Notes under the pieces: model-generated
The model's input: the letters and a program-made list of their open reading frames with translations, nothing else
Databases searched by the model: none
What the model was told of the DNA's origin: nothing
Source: Agrobacterium tumefaciens
GTDB taxonomy: Bacteria > Pseudomonadota > Alphaproteobacteria > Rhizobiales > Rhizobiaceae
Length of the DNA stretch: 64,000 nucleotides
Direction of reading: 5' to 3'
Assembly (NCBI GenBank): GCA_025560025.1
Contig: CP048487.1
Location: forward strand, 310,001 to 374,000
In this document: one piece after another, positions 17,754 through 26,813 of the stretch
Layout: each line of letters begins with the position of its first letter
Numbering within the stretch: position 1 is the first letter of the stretch
Program-made: the position numbers and the translations under genes

Positions 17754-18736
17754 GCATCGCCGAGACATCTCCCGCCAGGCCCTCATCGTCATCGATGCGG
17801 GCAAGCGGCATATTGCCTTATATTGTCCTGCGCCGGCTGCTTCAGGCTATTTTCGTTGCATGGGCAAGCTTCACGCTCGCCTTCGCCATCCTCTACTGGC
17901 TACCGGGCGATCCGGTGGCAATCATGATCGGGCCAGACGCGCATCTCGACGCGACGGAACTGGCGAAGCTGCGCGCGCAATACGGTTTCGACCGTCCCTT
18001 GATCGTGCAATATTTGGACGCGCTCTGGCGCGCCGTTCATCTCGATTTCGGCACATCGCTGGTGACAGGCAAAGATGTGACTGCAAGCATCGCGGCGGCC
18101 GCCCCGGTAACGGCGGGACTCGCCCTTGTCAGCCTGACGCTGGCCATCGCTTTCGGCACGCTGTTCGCGGTTCTGTCGCTGGACCTGCCCGGCTTTCCGC
18201 GTCTCGGCTTCATCGTCTCCAAATTTCCCGCCGTCTTCGTAGCGATACCAACCTTCGTGGTCGGCCTGCTGCTGTTGCAGATATTTGCCTTCAAGCTGCA
18301 CTGGCTGCCCGCGACAGGCAGCAAATCATGGTCCACGCTTGTTCTGCCCGCGATTACGCTGGCGGTGCCCGGCTCGGGGATTCTGGGACAGGTTCTCGCC
18401 AAGAGCCTGCGGCGGGCCTATGCGGAAAGCGTCGTGCGAACCTTGCGCGCGCGCGGCTATTCCGAGTTGCGGATACTCCGCCACGCGCTGCGTCAGGCGT
18501 CATTACCCGCCTTCACTATGGCGGGCCTGATCGTCGGCGGCACCATCGCCAGTTCTGTCGTGACGGAAACGGTCTTTTCACGTCAGGGCATAGGGCGGCT
18601 GATGCAAATGGGCGTGACGAACAAGGACATCAATCTGGTCTGCGGGCTGATCGTCTTCTCCGCGCTCGTCTATGTCGTCATCAATCTTGTCGTGGACCTG
18701 CTCTATCCCGTTCTCGACCCAAGGGTGAAATCATGA
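17750..18736 (+). CDS. peptide-type ABC transporter permease (DppB type)
   Basis: A 328-residue inner-membrane protein. It has the N-terminal ILRRLLQAIFVAWASFTLAF helix pattern, the GDPVAIMIGPDA loop, the cytoplasmic EAA-like segment RTLRARGYSELRILRHALRQASLP, and the C-terminal VVDLLYPVLDPRVK ending diagnostic of DppB permeases. Start chosen at 17750 because it overlaps the previous stop as ATGA. It forms the membrane channel with the following DppC-type protein. Confidence 0.92.
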   Translation: MSIAETSPARPSSSSMRASGILPYIVLRRLLQAIFVAWASFTLAFAILYWLPGDPVAIMIGPDAHLDATELAKLRAQYGFDRPLIVQYLDALWRAVHLDFGTSLVTGKDVTASIAAAAPVTAGLALVSLTLAIAFGTLFAVLSLDLPGFPRLGFIVSKFPAVFVAIPTFVVGLLLLQIFAFKLHWLPATGSKSWSTLVLPAITLAVPGSGILGQVLAKSLRRAYAESVVRTLRARGYSELRILRHALRQASLPAFTMAGLIVGGTIASSVVTETVFSRQGIGRLMQMGVTNKDINLVCGLIVFSALVYVVINLVVDLLYPVLDPRVKS

Positions 18737-19596
18737 GCGACATTTCCCCGGAAGCCGCCTTCTTCGAAGCCCGCGATGTGGGCGCGGCCATCGTCCGAAG
18801 ACACTGGGCGGCCATTCTCGCATTCGCCTATCTTGCCGTCCTGGCCCTATGGGTGGCATTTCCGTCGGCATTCACCATCCACGATCCACTTGGCGTCGCT
18901 GTTACCTCGAAGCTGCTGCCACCCTCCGCGGAACATTGGTTCGGCACCGATCATCTCGGACGCGACGTGCTGACGCGCATCATTTTCGGAACGCAGAATT
19001 CGCTGATGGCGACGCTTATCGCCGTGCTGATCGGTCTTGTCGTCGGCTCCGCCGTCGGGCTGATCTCGGGCTTCGGGCCGGAACGCCTCGATGCCGCGAT
19101 CATGCGTGTGGTCGATGTGCTGCTCGCCATTCCCAACCTGCTGCTCAGCCTCGCCATCGTCACCGCCCTCGGTTTCGGGCTGGTTCCCGTGGCGATAGCC
19201 GTCGGCATCGGCTCCGTGGGAAGCTTCGCCCGCATCATGCGCTCGGAGGTAATCCGGGTGAAAAAGCTGCCTTTCGTCGAATCCGCGCGCCTGCTTGGTG
19301 CGTCCCCCGCCGATGTGGCGATACGCCATGTGCTTCCGCACTCATGGGGGCCGGTGGTGGCGCTTTCCGCCATCGAATTCGGCGCGGCCGTGCTTTCCGT
19401 CTCAGCCTTGAGCTTTCTCGGTTTCGGCGCGCCCCCGCCCGAAATCGAATGGGGCCTGCTCGTCTCCGAGGGCCGAAAATTCATCAGCGCCGCATGGTGG
19501 CTGATCGCATTTCCAAGCCTTTTCATTGTTCTGACCGTCGTGGCGGCCAATGTTGTCGGGCAATTCCTGGAGGAACGACTTGGACAGGCATATTGA
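18733..19596 (+). CDS. peptide-type ABC transporter permease (DppC type)
   Basis: A 287-residue permease. The HWFGTDHLGRDVLTRIIFGTQNSL segment (residues about 71-94) is the DppC hallmark, followed by the EAA loop FVESARLLGASPADVAIRHVLPH. The start overlaps the previous stop (ATGA at 18733-18736). Its 3' end overlaps the ATPase gene by 17 bases. Longer upstream readings in the same frame lie inside the DppB gene and are not real. Confidence 0.92.
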   Translation: MSDISPEAAFFEARDVGAAIVRRHWAAILAFAYLAVLALWVAFPSAFTIHDPLGVAVTSKLLPPSAEHWFGTDHLGRDVLTRIIFGTQNSLMATLIAVLIGLVVGSAVGLISGFGPERLDAAIMRVVDVLLAIPNLLLSLAIVTALGFGLVPVAIAVGIGSVGSFARIMRSEVIRVKKLPFVESARLLGASPADVAIRHVLPHSWGPVVALSAIEFGAAVLSVSALSFLGFGAPPPEIEWGLLVSEGRKFISAAWWLIAFPSLFIVLTVVAANVVGQFLEERLGQAY

Positions 19597-21325
19597 TTTC
19601 CCCGGTGCCGAAACGGATCGCGGCATCCTGCTCGACATCGACAGGCTGTCGTTCTGGTATGGCGACGCGGGCCAGAAAGCGCCGACCTTGGACGCGGTTT
19701 CGCTGAAAGTGCTCAAAGGAGAAGTCGTCGCGCTGGTCGGCGAATCCGGCTCGGGCAAATCGACCCTCATCAATTGCGTGATCGGACTTCACGCCGGCCA
19801 CGATACGCGCGTCGAAGCGGAGGCGCTGCGCTTTCAGCAAACGGATTTGCGAGACCTCTCCGAGCGCGAATGGCGCAGGCTGCGTGGGCGGCATATCGCC
19901 TATGTCTCGCAAGACCCAACGGGATCGCTCAACCCGCTTACGACGGTCGGCGACCAGCTTCAGGAAGCCCTGCGTTTCTTCCACCCCAACCTTGGACGCG
20001 CGGAAGCGAAACGCGAGGCGCTGGAACTGATGCGCAAAGTGGGCTTCGCCGAACCGCAGAATATTTATGGCCGCTATCCACACCAGCTTTCAGGTGGCAT
20101 GAACCAGCGCATCTCCATCGCCGCCGCCCTGTGCGGCGAGCCGGAATTGCTTCTTGCCGACGAACCCACCAGCGCGCTCGACGTTTCCGTGCAGAAGCAG
20201 GTGCTGGACCATCTGGAAAAGCTGGTCGTCGAAACCGGAACCGCCATGCTTTTCATCACCCACGATCTCGCCGTCGCGGCGGATCGGGCCGAACGCATCG
20301 TGGTGCTGCAACATGGGCATGTCCGGGAGGAAGGCCCCGTCGAAACGGTTCTGGCCTCGCCCCGGCATGGCTATACACGGCAATTGCTGGCGGCCGCACC
20401 GTTTCTCCAAGATATCGGCGAACCCGAAAAGGACGTAGGCAACCAAGCACCGGAGAAGACGGATAGTGCGACCGGCGAGAATCGCCTCCTTAATATCGAG
20501 GGACTCGAGAAGCATTTCGGCGACCACGACGGCAGCCGCTTCACCGCCGTCGGCGGCATCAACCTGCATGTCGACCGGCAGGAAACGGTTTGTGTCGTCG
20601 GTGAGTCCGGCTCTGGCAAGACCACGCTGGCGCGACTGATACTCAAGCTGACGGCAGCCGATGCTGGCAATGTCCACTTCAATGGATATGACGTACGCCA
20701 TCTGTCCGGCGCGGCGCTCAAGCAATACAGGCGCGAGGCGCAGATGGTTTACCAGAACCCGTTCGCCTCGCTCGATCTGCGCTATAATGTCCGAGAAATT
20801 CTTTGCGAACCGCTCAGGATTCACGGCATCGGAAGCCGGAGCGAACGGCGCGGCGAAGCAAGCCGCATGCTCGATCTGGTCGGCCTTCCTGAAAAATTCC
20901 TGGAACGACGACCGGGCGAATTGTCCGGCGGGCAAAGGCAGCGCGTTGCAATTGCCCGCGCGCTCATCACTTCGCCAAAACTGTTGATCCTGGACGAAGC
21001 CGTGTCCGCGCTGGACGTATCGGTGCAGGAGCGCATTCTGGAACTGCTGCGCTCGATCCAGCAGGAACTGGGGCTGGCCTACCTGTTCATCACCCATGAC
21101 TTGTCGGTGGTCCACAATTTCTCCGACCGCGTCTATGTCATGAAGCGCGGTGAAGTCGTCGAATCCGGCAGCACGGCATCCGTCTTCGACGCGCCGCAAC
21201 ACGATTATACGCGGCTCCTTCTGGCGTCCGCCCCCGGACAGTTGGCGCGCGGCAAAGTCGAGAACAGCGCAGCGGTTGAACCAGAACGTCCCTATGGACC
21301 GGCCCCCATCGTGGTGGCGCGATGA
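19580..21325 (+). CDS. fused peptide-type ABC transporter ATPase (DppD-DppF in one chain)
   Basis: A 581-residue protein with two complete nucleotide-binding domains: first GESGSGKST, LSGGMNQRISIAAAL and LLLADEPTSALD; second GESGSGKTT, LSGGQRQRVAIARAL and LLILDEAVSALD. This is the DppDF/GsiA-type fusion that serves both permeases. I prefer the TTG at 19580 because GGAGG lies six bases before it; an ATG at 19550 in the same frame would overlap the upstream gene further. The helper domains after each ABC unit carry the usual PRHGYTRQLL and PQHDYTRLLL ends. It is the last gene before copy B of the operator. Confidence 0.9.
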   Translation: MDRHIDFPGAETDRGILLDIDRLSFWYGDAGQKAPTLDAVSLKVLKGEVVALVGESGSGKSTLINCVIGLHAGHDTRVEAEALRFQQTDLRDLSEREWRRLRGRHIAYVSQDPTGSLNPLTTVGDQLQEALRFFHPNLGRAEAKREALELMRKVGFAEPQNIYGRYPHQLSGGMNQRISIAAALCGEPELLLADEPTSALDVSVQKQVLDHLEKLVVETGTAMLFITHDLAVAADRAERIVVLQHGHVREEGPVETVLASPRHGYTRQLLAAAPFLQDIGEPEKDVGNQAPEKTDSATGENRLLNIEGLEKHFGDHDGSRFTAVGGINLHVDRQETVCVVGESGSGKTTLARLILKLTAADAGNVHFNGYDVRHLSGAALKQYRREAQMVYQNPFASLDLRYNVREILCEPLRIHGIGSRSERRGEASRMLDLVGLPEKFLERRPGELSGGQRQRVAIARALITSPKLLILDEAVSALDVSVQERILELLRSIQQELGLAYLFITHDLSVVHNFSDRVYVMKRGEVVESGSTASVFDAPQHDYTRLLLASAPGQLARGKVENSAAVEPERPYGPAPIVVAR

Positions 21326-21460
21326 CTGGCGCGGGCGTTTCGTCGCGCTGTCAGTTGCGCGCCGGAAGGCCGGAATTTTTGCAGCAAAACGTTCATGGAC
21401 CGGCCTCTTCGGGCATTCGATTTTCCCGTCCACGGCATCTTCGAAAACCTGTTTCTTCAT

Positions 21461-21479
21461 TTTATATATTTTATAGAAT
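21461..21479 (+). promoter_or_regulatory. AT-rich operator, copy B (monooxygenase operon)
   Basis: TTTATATATTTTATAGAAT lies 75 bases before the GTG start at 21554. It is identical to copy E (36459) over its first ten bases and in the TATAGAA part. Its position between the importer stop and the monooxygenase start suggests a separate promoter for the monooxygenase pair under the same regulator. Confidence 0.55.
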
Positions 21480-21553
21480 ATAGAATTCTACAGAACGAAT
21501 AGGCTTGTCCGCGTCCGTTCAGTCGCAGTCCGTTTCTATTTCAGGATATTGCC

Positions 21554-22477
21554 GTGTCGTCCACGTCCCAAATTCCGCGCCCAAACACAGATTTAGTCGT
21601 AGGCCCAGTCGTCGGTTTGAGTATCGACGCTGAAGAGGCGCTGCGCCAGCTGTCGGCGCTGCAAACGCGTGATGCGAAGCTCCCGCGTCCTGCCGCCGAC
21701 TTTCTTCTGATCCGCGACCACCCTGCGGGCGGGAACGGCGAGGATGTGCAGGCGCAGCTTGTCGCCTCGTTTGCTGCCGGGCGGCTGGACGGCATCGGCA
21801 TCGTGCCCGAAATCGACGTCTTTCGCGGTGACCCCTATCTGGTCGCGCGCGCCATCGCCAGCCTCGACATATTGTCGAAAGGACGCGCCGGTTTCATTCC
21901 CCTCACCGCACCTGTTGATTTGCTCGACATAGGCTATGCCAGGACCGCCTCGGACGCGGAATATGTCGCCGAATTCGTCGCCGTCGTCGATAGTCTCTGG
22001 AATAACTGGCAGCCGGGCGCTCTGGCGCGTGACTGGAAAAACAACCGCTATATCGACCGCAATCGCATTCGCGAAGCCAATCATGAAGGGCCGTATTTCT
22101 TGGTCAAGGGACCGTTGCCGACGCCAACCGCGGTGCAGGACACCCCGCCGGTGATCGCGCGCCGCCATCCGGCCCATGCCGGGATCGCAGACAGAGCGTC
22201 TGCCTTGATCCATGACGGGGCGGCAACCGCCGGTCAGGGCGAAAGCCCTGCGCTTCTGGAAATATTGCTCGATTCCCCGTCTCTCCCTGACTCCTTCGCC
22301 GCCCACATGGGCGTTGTCCTGCGCGCCGAAGGCGGGTTTGCCGACTGGGCGGAGCTTGTCGATCGCACCCACCGGGCGCATGCGCGGCTCGACCTTAAAT
22401 GGCGGCCATCTGACGGCACCCTCGCGGATATTCTTGCCCGCCCTGCAACATCGATTTCGGAAATATCCCATGTCTGA
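21554..22477 (+). CDS. luciferase-family flavin-dependent monooxygenase-like protein, short form
   Basis: A 307-residue protein resembling bacterial luciferase-like monooxygenases (TIM barrel binding reduced FMN), including ASLDILSKGRAGFIPL, DAEYVAEFVAVVDSLWNNWQ and WKNNRYIDRNRI, which match the ASLDxLSxGR and WDSW blocks of the NtaA/SnaA/DszA group. It is roughly 120 residues shorter than typical members and lacks much of the N-terminal barrel. The GTG start has AGGATA upstream. It overlaps the next, full-length paralogue by 8 bases, so the two may form a heteromeric enzyme, with this subunit possibly non-catalytic. The flavin reductase partner is not obvious nearby. Confidence 0.72.
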   Translation: MSSTSQIPRPNTDLVVGPVVGLSIDAEEALRQLSALQTRDAKLPRPAADFLLIRDHPAGGNGEDVQAQLVASFAAGRLDGIGIVPEIDVFRGDPYLVARAIASLDILSKGRAGFIPLTAPVDLLDIGYARTASDAEYVAEFVAVVDSLWNNWQPGALARDWKNNRYIDRNRIREANHEGPYFLVKGPLPTPTAVQDTPPVIARRHPAHAGIADRASALIHDGAATAGQGESPALLEILLDSPSLPDSFAAHMGVVLRAEGGFADWAELVDRTHRAHARLDLKWRPSDGTLADILARPATSISEISHV

Positions 22478-23759
22478 CAAACGCCGCGTCCGCATCGCCG
22501 CCCAGTACAATGCCGAAGACCCTTTTGAAATCTGGCACCCCGATCTCGCCGCCGAACTGAACACGGAAGTCTCCTTCCGTCATGCCGCCACCACATACCA
22601 CGAAGGACTGTTCGATTTCTATTTTCAGGCGGAAACCGCCGCCCTGCCCTCGGGCGAGAACGGCATTCCCGACGCGAAGGTCATCGGCCGGCTCGACAAT
22701 CTGACGACGCAATCATGGCTGGCCGCGCTCTATCCCGATCTCGGCTTCGTCGCCACGATCAACACCGGCAACAACGTGCCTTACGATCTGGCGCGCAAGC
22801 TGCACAGCTTCGATCTCATCACCAACGGGCGCTCCGGCTGGAATGTCGTCCTTGGCGGCAATCCCAAGGCGCATCTCAACCACCGCGCCAAGGCGGTGCC
22901 GGAACAATCCGTCGATCGCTATGAACTCGGGCGCGAGATCGTGGACAGCGTCATCGAGTCACTGACCGGACAAAGGCCAGCCGGTTCTCAACCGCAGCAT
23001 TTTCCAGCACCCGCCGGTCGTCTTCTGCCGCCAACCCGACAGGGCGCGCCCTTCACCATTCAGGCGGGAGATTCCGGTCGCAGCCGCGATCTCGCCGCCT
23101 CCTATGCCGACGGTCTCTACACGCATTATGCCGACGAGATCAACGGCCGCGCCTTCCGCAGTGACCTGCATGAACGCCTGCGTGCCAAGGGACGTGACCC
23201 GGAACAATTCAAGATCTACTCACGTTTAGCCGTGCTTGTCGGCGAAAACGACGCGGATGCGCGCGATCGCCACAAGGCGTTGTTGCCCTATCAGCTTCAT
23301 GAAAAGCTCGTGGTGGAGTATGTCACAGAAATTTGGGGCAAAAGCTTCACCGAACTGGATATCGATGGGCCACTACCCAACGACGCCCCCACTAAGGGCC
23401 ATACGGTCAATCTCGGTCTCTCCTACGGTCTCTATCTCGACGGACCGGCCGACAAGGCGGTCGAGCGGCTACGCCGCATTTCGGCGGAACATGGCGGCGC
23501 GGGCTTGCGCGAGACGTTGGTGCTCGCGGCCGGAACCCATTACATCCACGGCGGGCCTGTGACTGTGGCCGGAGAACTGCGTCGCCTGGTCGAAGCGGGC
23601 GCGACAGACGGCTTCGTCATCGCACCCCATTCCGCGCCCGATTGGCTGAAGGATTTCGTCAATCGCGTGGTTCCGGTTCTGCAGGACTGGGGCGTTTACG
23701 CTACGGAATATCACGATGAAACGCTGCGGGAACGCGTGTTACGTGAGGTCGCGGCGTAA
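22470..23759 (+). CDS. NtaA/SnaA/DszA-family FMNH2-dependent monooxygenase
   Basis: A 429-residue luciferase-like monooxygenase of normal length. It shows YHEGLFDFYFQAE, TTQSWLAALYPDLGFVATI, the LITNGRSGWNVV segment (residues about 110-124) and VDRYELGREIVDSV. Family members use FMNH2 and oxygen to cleave C-N or C-S bonds (nitrilotriacetate, dibenzothiophene sulfone, pristinamycin). Its start lies inside the end of the short paralogue (8-base overlap), implying coupled translation and perhaps a joint complex. In this island it may oxidatively dealkylate the imported N- or S-substituted substrate (inference). Confidence 0.85.
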   Translation: MSDKRRVRIAAQYNAEDPFEIWHPDLAAELNTEVSFRHAATTYHEGLFDFYFQAETAALPSGENGIPDAKVIGRLDNLTTQSWLAALYPDLGFVATINTGNNVPYDLARKLHSFDLITNGRSGWNVVLGGNPKAHLNHRAKAVPEQSVDRYELGREIVDSVIESLTGQRPAGSQPQHFPAPAGRLLPPTRQGAPFTIQAGDSGRSRDLAASYADGLYTHYADEINGRAFRSDLHERLRAKGRDPEQFKIYSRLAVLVGENDADARDRHKALLPYQLHEKLVVEYVTEIWGKSFTELDIDGPLPNDAPTKGHTVNLGLSYGLYLDGPADKAVERLRRISAEHGGAGLRETLVLAAGTHYIHGGPVTVAGELRRLVEAGATDGFVIAPHSAPDWLKDFVNRVVPVLQDWGVYATEYHDETLRERVLREVAA

Positions 23760-24149
23760 GAGAGCACCCTCATCCGCCCGTGCCTCAGCAGCGGACCAAG
23801 AGTCGGTCACTTCGCAAGCAGGTGCACATGCCAATGCTTTTCCTCAGCCTGAAACACTCCCGTCTACGTGCGACTTCAGACCAAATTACCAAGCAGGCTC
23901 TTCCGGCAGGGCTTTGTCGAAAGAGGCCTGTTTCTAGATATTGTTTTCATAGCCTGCCTTACAGACGCAACTTTCTCCCTTCAACATAAACCTGATTAAT
24001 TTTATATATTATATATAAAATGGAGCTTCATCATTGGATCGCACAACGTTCCGGGTGCTTCCGTTTTGTGACATCATCCAATGGGCCAACCGGCAACGAA
24101 AGCATCCGGCAGGCATGCAGTCAGACCTCCATTTTCAAGGGATTATAGA
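23760..24149. other. 390-base intergenic region with operator copy C
   Basis: No coding potential is convincing here. The region holds the best copy of the AT-rich operator at 24001-24019. No terminator with a U-tract was seen after the monooxygenase gene. Confidence 0.5.
24001..24019 (+). promoter_or_regulatory. AT-rich operator, copy C (amino-acid importer operon)
   Basis: TTTATATATTATATATAAA is a perfect palindrome with 9-base arms around a central T. It lies 131 bases before the binding-protein start at 24150 and is the strongest of five related copies in the 16-37 kb island. It fits the size of a GntR/FCD dimer site. Confidence 0.65.
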
Positions 24150-25004
24150 ATGGGCAACATACAGAACGGCCGCAATCGACCATCGAAAATCAGAACGCTT
24201 TCCGCCGCGTTCCTTCTTCTGAGCGGAGCAACCGCTTTTGCCAGCGATGTCGCAACGATTGCGGATTCTCCCTATCAGGGAAAGAAACTCATCATCTCGA
24301 TGCAGTATGATTGGGAACCTCTGTCTTTCAAGGACGATAGCGGCAATCCGACAGGCTACTTCTACGATATTGCGACCGAGGCAGCGAAGCGTTTGGGGGC
24401 AACGGTCGAGATCACGTCGGGCGATTTTGCCGCCGTCATCCCCGCCATTCAGTCCGGCAAATTCGATACCGCTGTAGGCCTCGATGCGACCGTCGCGCGC
24501 CAGGAAGTTGTCGATGTCGTTTCACATGTGATCGCCGGTTATCGTCTGCTGGTCCCGGCCAAGAGCACTACTCCGGACACGCAAGATCTCACCGCCTTCT
24601 GCGGCCTGACCATCGCGCTTCTGGCAAGCCACCCGGCGCAGGGCACATTCGAGGAAACGTCGAAGAAGTGCGAGGCGGAAGGCAAGAAGCCGATCACGGT
24701 CAGCCTCTATCCGGATCGTGCCGCAACATTCCTCGCCGTCAAGTCCGTCCGCGCTGACGGCACCGCCGGCTACACCGGCGAGAACGGCTGGCTTCTGCGC
24801 AAGGATCCAGATCTCAAGGTTATCGGTCCGATCTTCGATACGACCTATGCCGGCGTTCCGCTTAAAAAGGGTTCTGAAGGCGCTGTCTTCTGGCAGAAGG
24901 CGATCAACTCGCTCATCGCCGACGGAACCTACGCGAAAATCCTCACCAAGTATGGCGTTGAGGATGTTGCCATTCCGGAATCCCTCATCAATCCGGCAAA
25001 ATGA
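24150..25004 (+). CDS. polar amino-acid ABC transporter substrate-binding protein (SBP family 3)
   Basis: A 284-residue periplasmic binding protein. The ATG at 24150 gives a signal peptide (basic NGRNRPSKIR, then hydrophobic LSAAFLLLSGATAFAS). The mature part shows EPLSFKDDSGNPTGYFYDIATEAAKRLG and the GDFAAVIPAIQSGKFDTAVG block of the family; a Cys pair (CGLTIA and KKCEAE) is also typical. It starts a three-gene importer followed by oxidoreductases, so it probably brings in an amino acid or amino-acid-like substrate for them. Confidence 0.9.
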   Translation: MGNIQNGRNRPSKIRTLSAAFLLLSGATAFASDVATIADSPYQGKKLIISMQYDWEPLSFKDDSGNPTGYFYDIATEAAKRLGATVEITSGDFAAVIPAIQSGKFDTAVGLDATVARQEVVDVVSHVIAGYRLLVPAKSTTPDTQDLTAFCGLTIALLASHPAQGTFEETSKKCEAEGKKPITVSLYPDRAATFLAVKSVRADGTAGYTGENGWLLRKDPDLKVIGPIFDTTYAGVPLKKGSEGAVFWQKAINSLIADGTYAKILTKYGVEDVAIPESLINPAK

Positions 25005-25017
25005 GAACCCTTTCTCC

Positions 25018-25995
25018 ATGAACAGCGAACTTGCAAAAGCGAGCGGGCAGCCGGTTATCCACCGACGCCATCCCGCGCGCCTGGTGACTGCGGCGTTGGC
25101 TCTTCTCCTCGTCGTCTGGTTTATCGATGTGCTGTTGCGCAATCCCGCTTTCGAGTGGGCAATCGTGATCCGCTACATCTTTGAGCCGAGCATCATGCGC
25201 GGGCTGGTTACCACCCTGTGGCTGACGGGAGCCGTAACTTTGCTGAGCGTATTGTTCGGCACCCTGATTGCTGCGGCCCGGCTTTCCCCCAATTTCGTGC
25301 TGCAAATCGGAGCGTGGGGATATGTCTGGATTTTCCGCTCGACGCCTCTTCTTGTGCAATTGCTGTTCTGGTTCAATATCGGCTATCTCTTTCCGAAAAT
25401 CGGTTTCGGATTGCCGTGGCTGACGCCCTTTATCGAGATCGACTCCAGGGATCTCATCAGCCCGATTGCTTCTGCGCTTCTCGGCCTGACCTTGCACATG
25501 ACATCCTATGCCTCGGAAATTATCCGTGGCGGCATCATGGCGGTTCCTTCCGGGCAGATCGAGGCTGCTGAGGTTCTGGGGCTTTCCCCGACCCGCATCT
25601 TCACGCGGATCATTCTGCCGCAATCGATGCGCAGTATCATCCCCTCCATCGGCAATCTGCTGATCGATACGTTGAAAAGCACATCCGTCATCAGCGTTCT
25701 TGCCGTTCCGGACCTGCTTTATTCCGTGCAGCTCATCTACAACAAGACCTACAAGGTCGTGCCGCTGCTGATGGTGGCAACGCTCTGGTACATCACCGTC
25801 ACCACTATCCTTTCATCGCTGCAATATTACATCGAGCGCTATTTTGCCCGCGGTTCGGCGCGCGAGCTTCCCCCGACACCGCTCCAGCGCGCAAGGGGAA
25901 TGGCCGCCGATTTCTTCAGAAGGCTCCGGGACAAGCCCGCCGCCACCCAACCGGAACACAAGCGAGACCACGATGCTGTCATTGGTCGTTCCTGA
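25018..25995 (+). CDS. polar amino-acid ABC transporter permease (PAAT family)
   Basis: A 325-residue permease with a longer N-terminus than usual (an extra helix LVTAALALLLVVWFIDVLL) and then the HisMQ core: GLVTTLWLTGAVTLLSVLFG, FRSTPLLVQLLFWF and the EAA loop GQIEAAEVLGLSPTRIFTRIILPQ. A single permease gene means the channel is probably a homodimer. The C-terminus overlaps the ATPase start by 23 bases. The start ATG at 25018 lies 13 bases after the binding-protein stop. Confidence 0.9.
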   Translation: MNSELAKASGQPVIHRRHPARLVTAALALLLVVWFIDVLLRNPAFEWAIVIRYIFEPSIMRGLVTTLWLTGAVTLLSVLFGTLIAAARLSPNFVLQIGAWGYVWIFRSTPLLVQLLFWFNIGYLFPKIGFGLPWLTPFIEIDSRDLISPIASALLGLTLHMTSYASEIIRGGIMAVPSGQIEAAEVLGLSPTRIFTRIILPQSMRSIIPSIGNLLIDTLKSTSVISVLAVPDLLYSVQLIYNKTYKVVPLLMVATLWYITVTTILSSLQYYIERYFARGSARELPPTPLQRARGMAADFFRRLRDKPAATQPEHKRDHDAVIGRS

Positions 25996-26773
25996 AGCCG
26001 AAAGGCCGCAGGCCATCCTGCATGTCATGGGCCTTAGAAAGAACTACGCGAGCCTCGAAGTCCTGAAAGGCATAGACCTGTCGGTGAACAAGGGCGAAGT
26101 GCTGTGCCTGATAGGTCCGTCCGGTTCCGGCAAGAGCACCATCCTGCGCTGCGTTGCCCTGCTTGAAAAATACGACAGTGGATTGATCACGCTGGACGAC
26201 CAGCCGCTGGGGGTTGATTTTCACAAGGGGCGCCTGCGTGAAACCTCGCCGAAAAATCTGCGCAGACAGCGCATTCGCATGGGCATGGTGTTCCAGCACT
26301 TCAACCTGTTCGGCCACATGACCGTTCTCAGCAACATCATCGAAGCGCCCATGAGCGTAAAGGGGATGTCATGGGACGCCGCGGTGGCGCTGGCCCGCAG
26401 CCTGCTTGAGCGCGTGGGGTTGAAGGACAAGGAAAACAGCTATCCGAACCAGCTTTCCGGTGGGCAGCAGCAACGTGTCGCGATTGCAAGGGCCATGGCG
26501 ATGCAGCCGGATGTCCTGCTGTTCGATGAGCCGACCAGCGCACTCGATCCGGAACTGGTCGGTGAAGTGCTGACCGTGCTGACCGACCTTGCCCGCTCCG
26601 GCGTGACGATGATCGTCGCGACCCATGAAATGAGCTTCGCCCGCGATGTCGCCGATAATGTCGCCTTTCTCCAGGACGGCACCATCGTCGAATACGGCAA
26701 TGCGAAGCAGGTGATTACCGCGCCGGCACATGCGCGGACGCAAGCTTTTCTCAAACGGGTTCTCGCCTCGTGA
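25973..26773 (+). CDS. polar amino-acid ABC transporter ATP-binding protein (GlnQ/HisP type)
   Basis: A 266-residue ATPase with Walker A GPSGSGKST, VFQHFNLFGHMTV, signature LSGGQQQRVAIARAM, Walker B VLLFDEPTSALDPELVGEVL and switch His in VATHEMSFARDVAD. It begins with LHVMGLRKNYASLEVLKGIDL. It completes the importer and is followed, 40 bases later, by the GMC oxidoreductase on the same strand. Confidence 0.92.
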   Translation: MLSLVVPEAERPQAILHVMGLRKNYASLEVLKGIDLSVNKGEVLCLIGPSGSGKSTILRCVALLEKYDSGLITLDDQPLGVDFHKGRLRETSPKNLRRQRIRMGMVFQHFNLFGHMTVLSNIIEAPMSVKGMSWDAAVALARSLLERVGLKDKENSYPNQLSGGQQQRVAIARAMAMQPDVLLFDEPTSALDPELVGEVLTVLTDLARSGVTMIVATHEMSFARDVADNVAFLQDGTIVEYGNAKQVITAPAHARTQAFLKRVLAS

Positions 26774-26813
26774 GGTACGCCATCATGAGACAACCCTAAT
26801 GCAGGTGTAGACA

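Noticed and set aside
21350..21380. Possible terminator after the peptide importer (CCGG...CCGG followed by TTTTT)
   Set aside because: The stem is only four pairs and self-complementary, and the spacing to the T-run is poor.
20090..21460. 456-codon minus-strand open frame over the fused ATPase
   Set aside because: It is antisense to conserved ABC motifs and has no recognisable domain.
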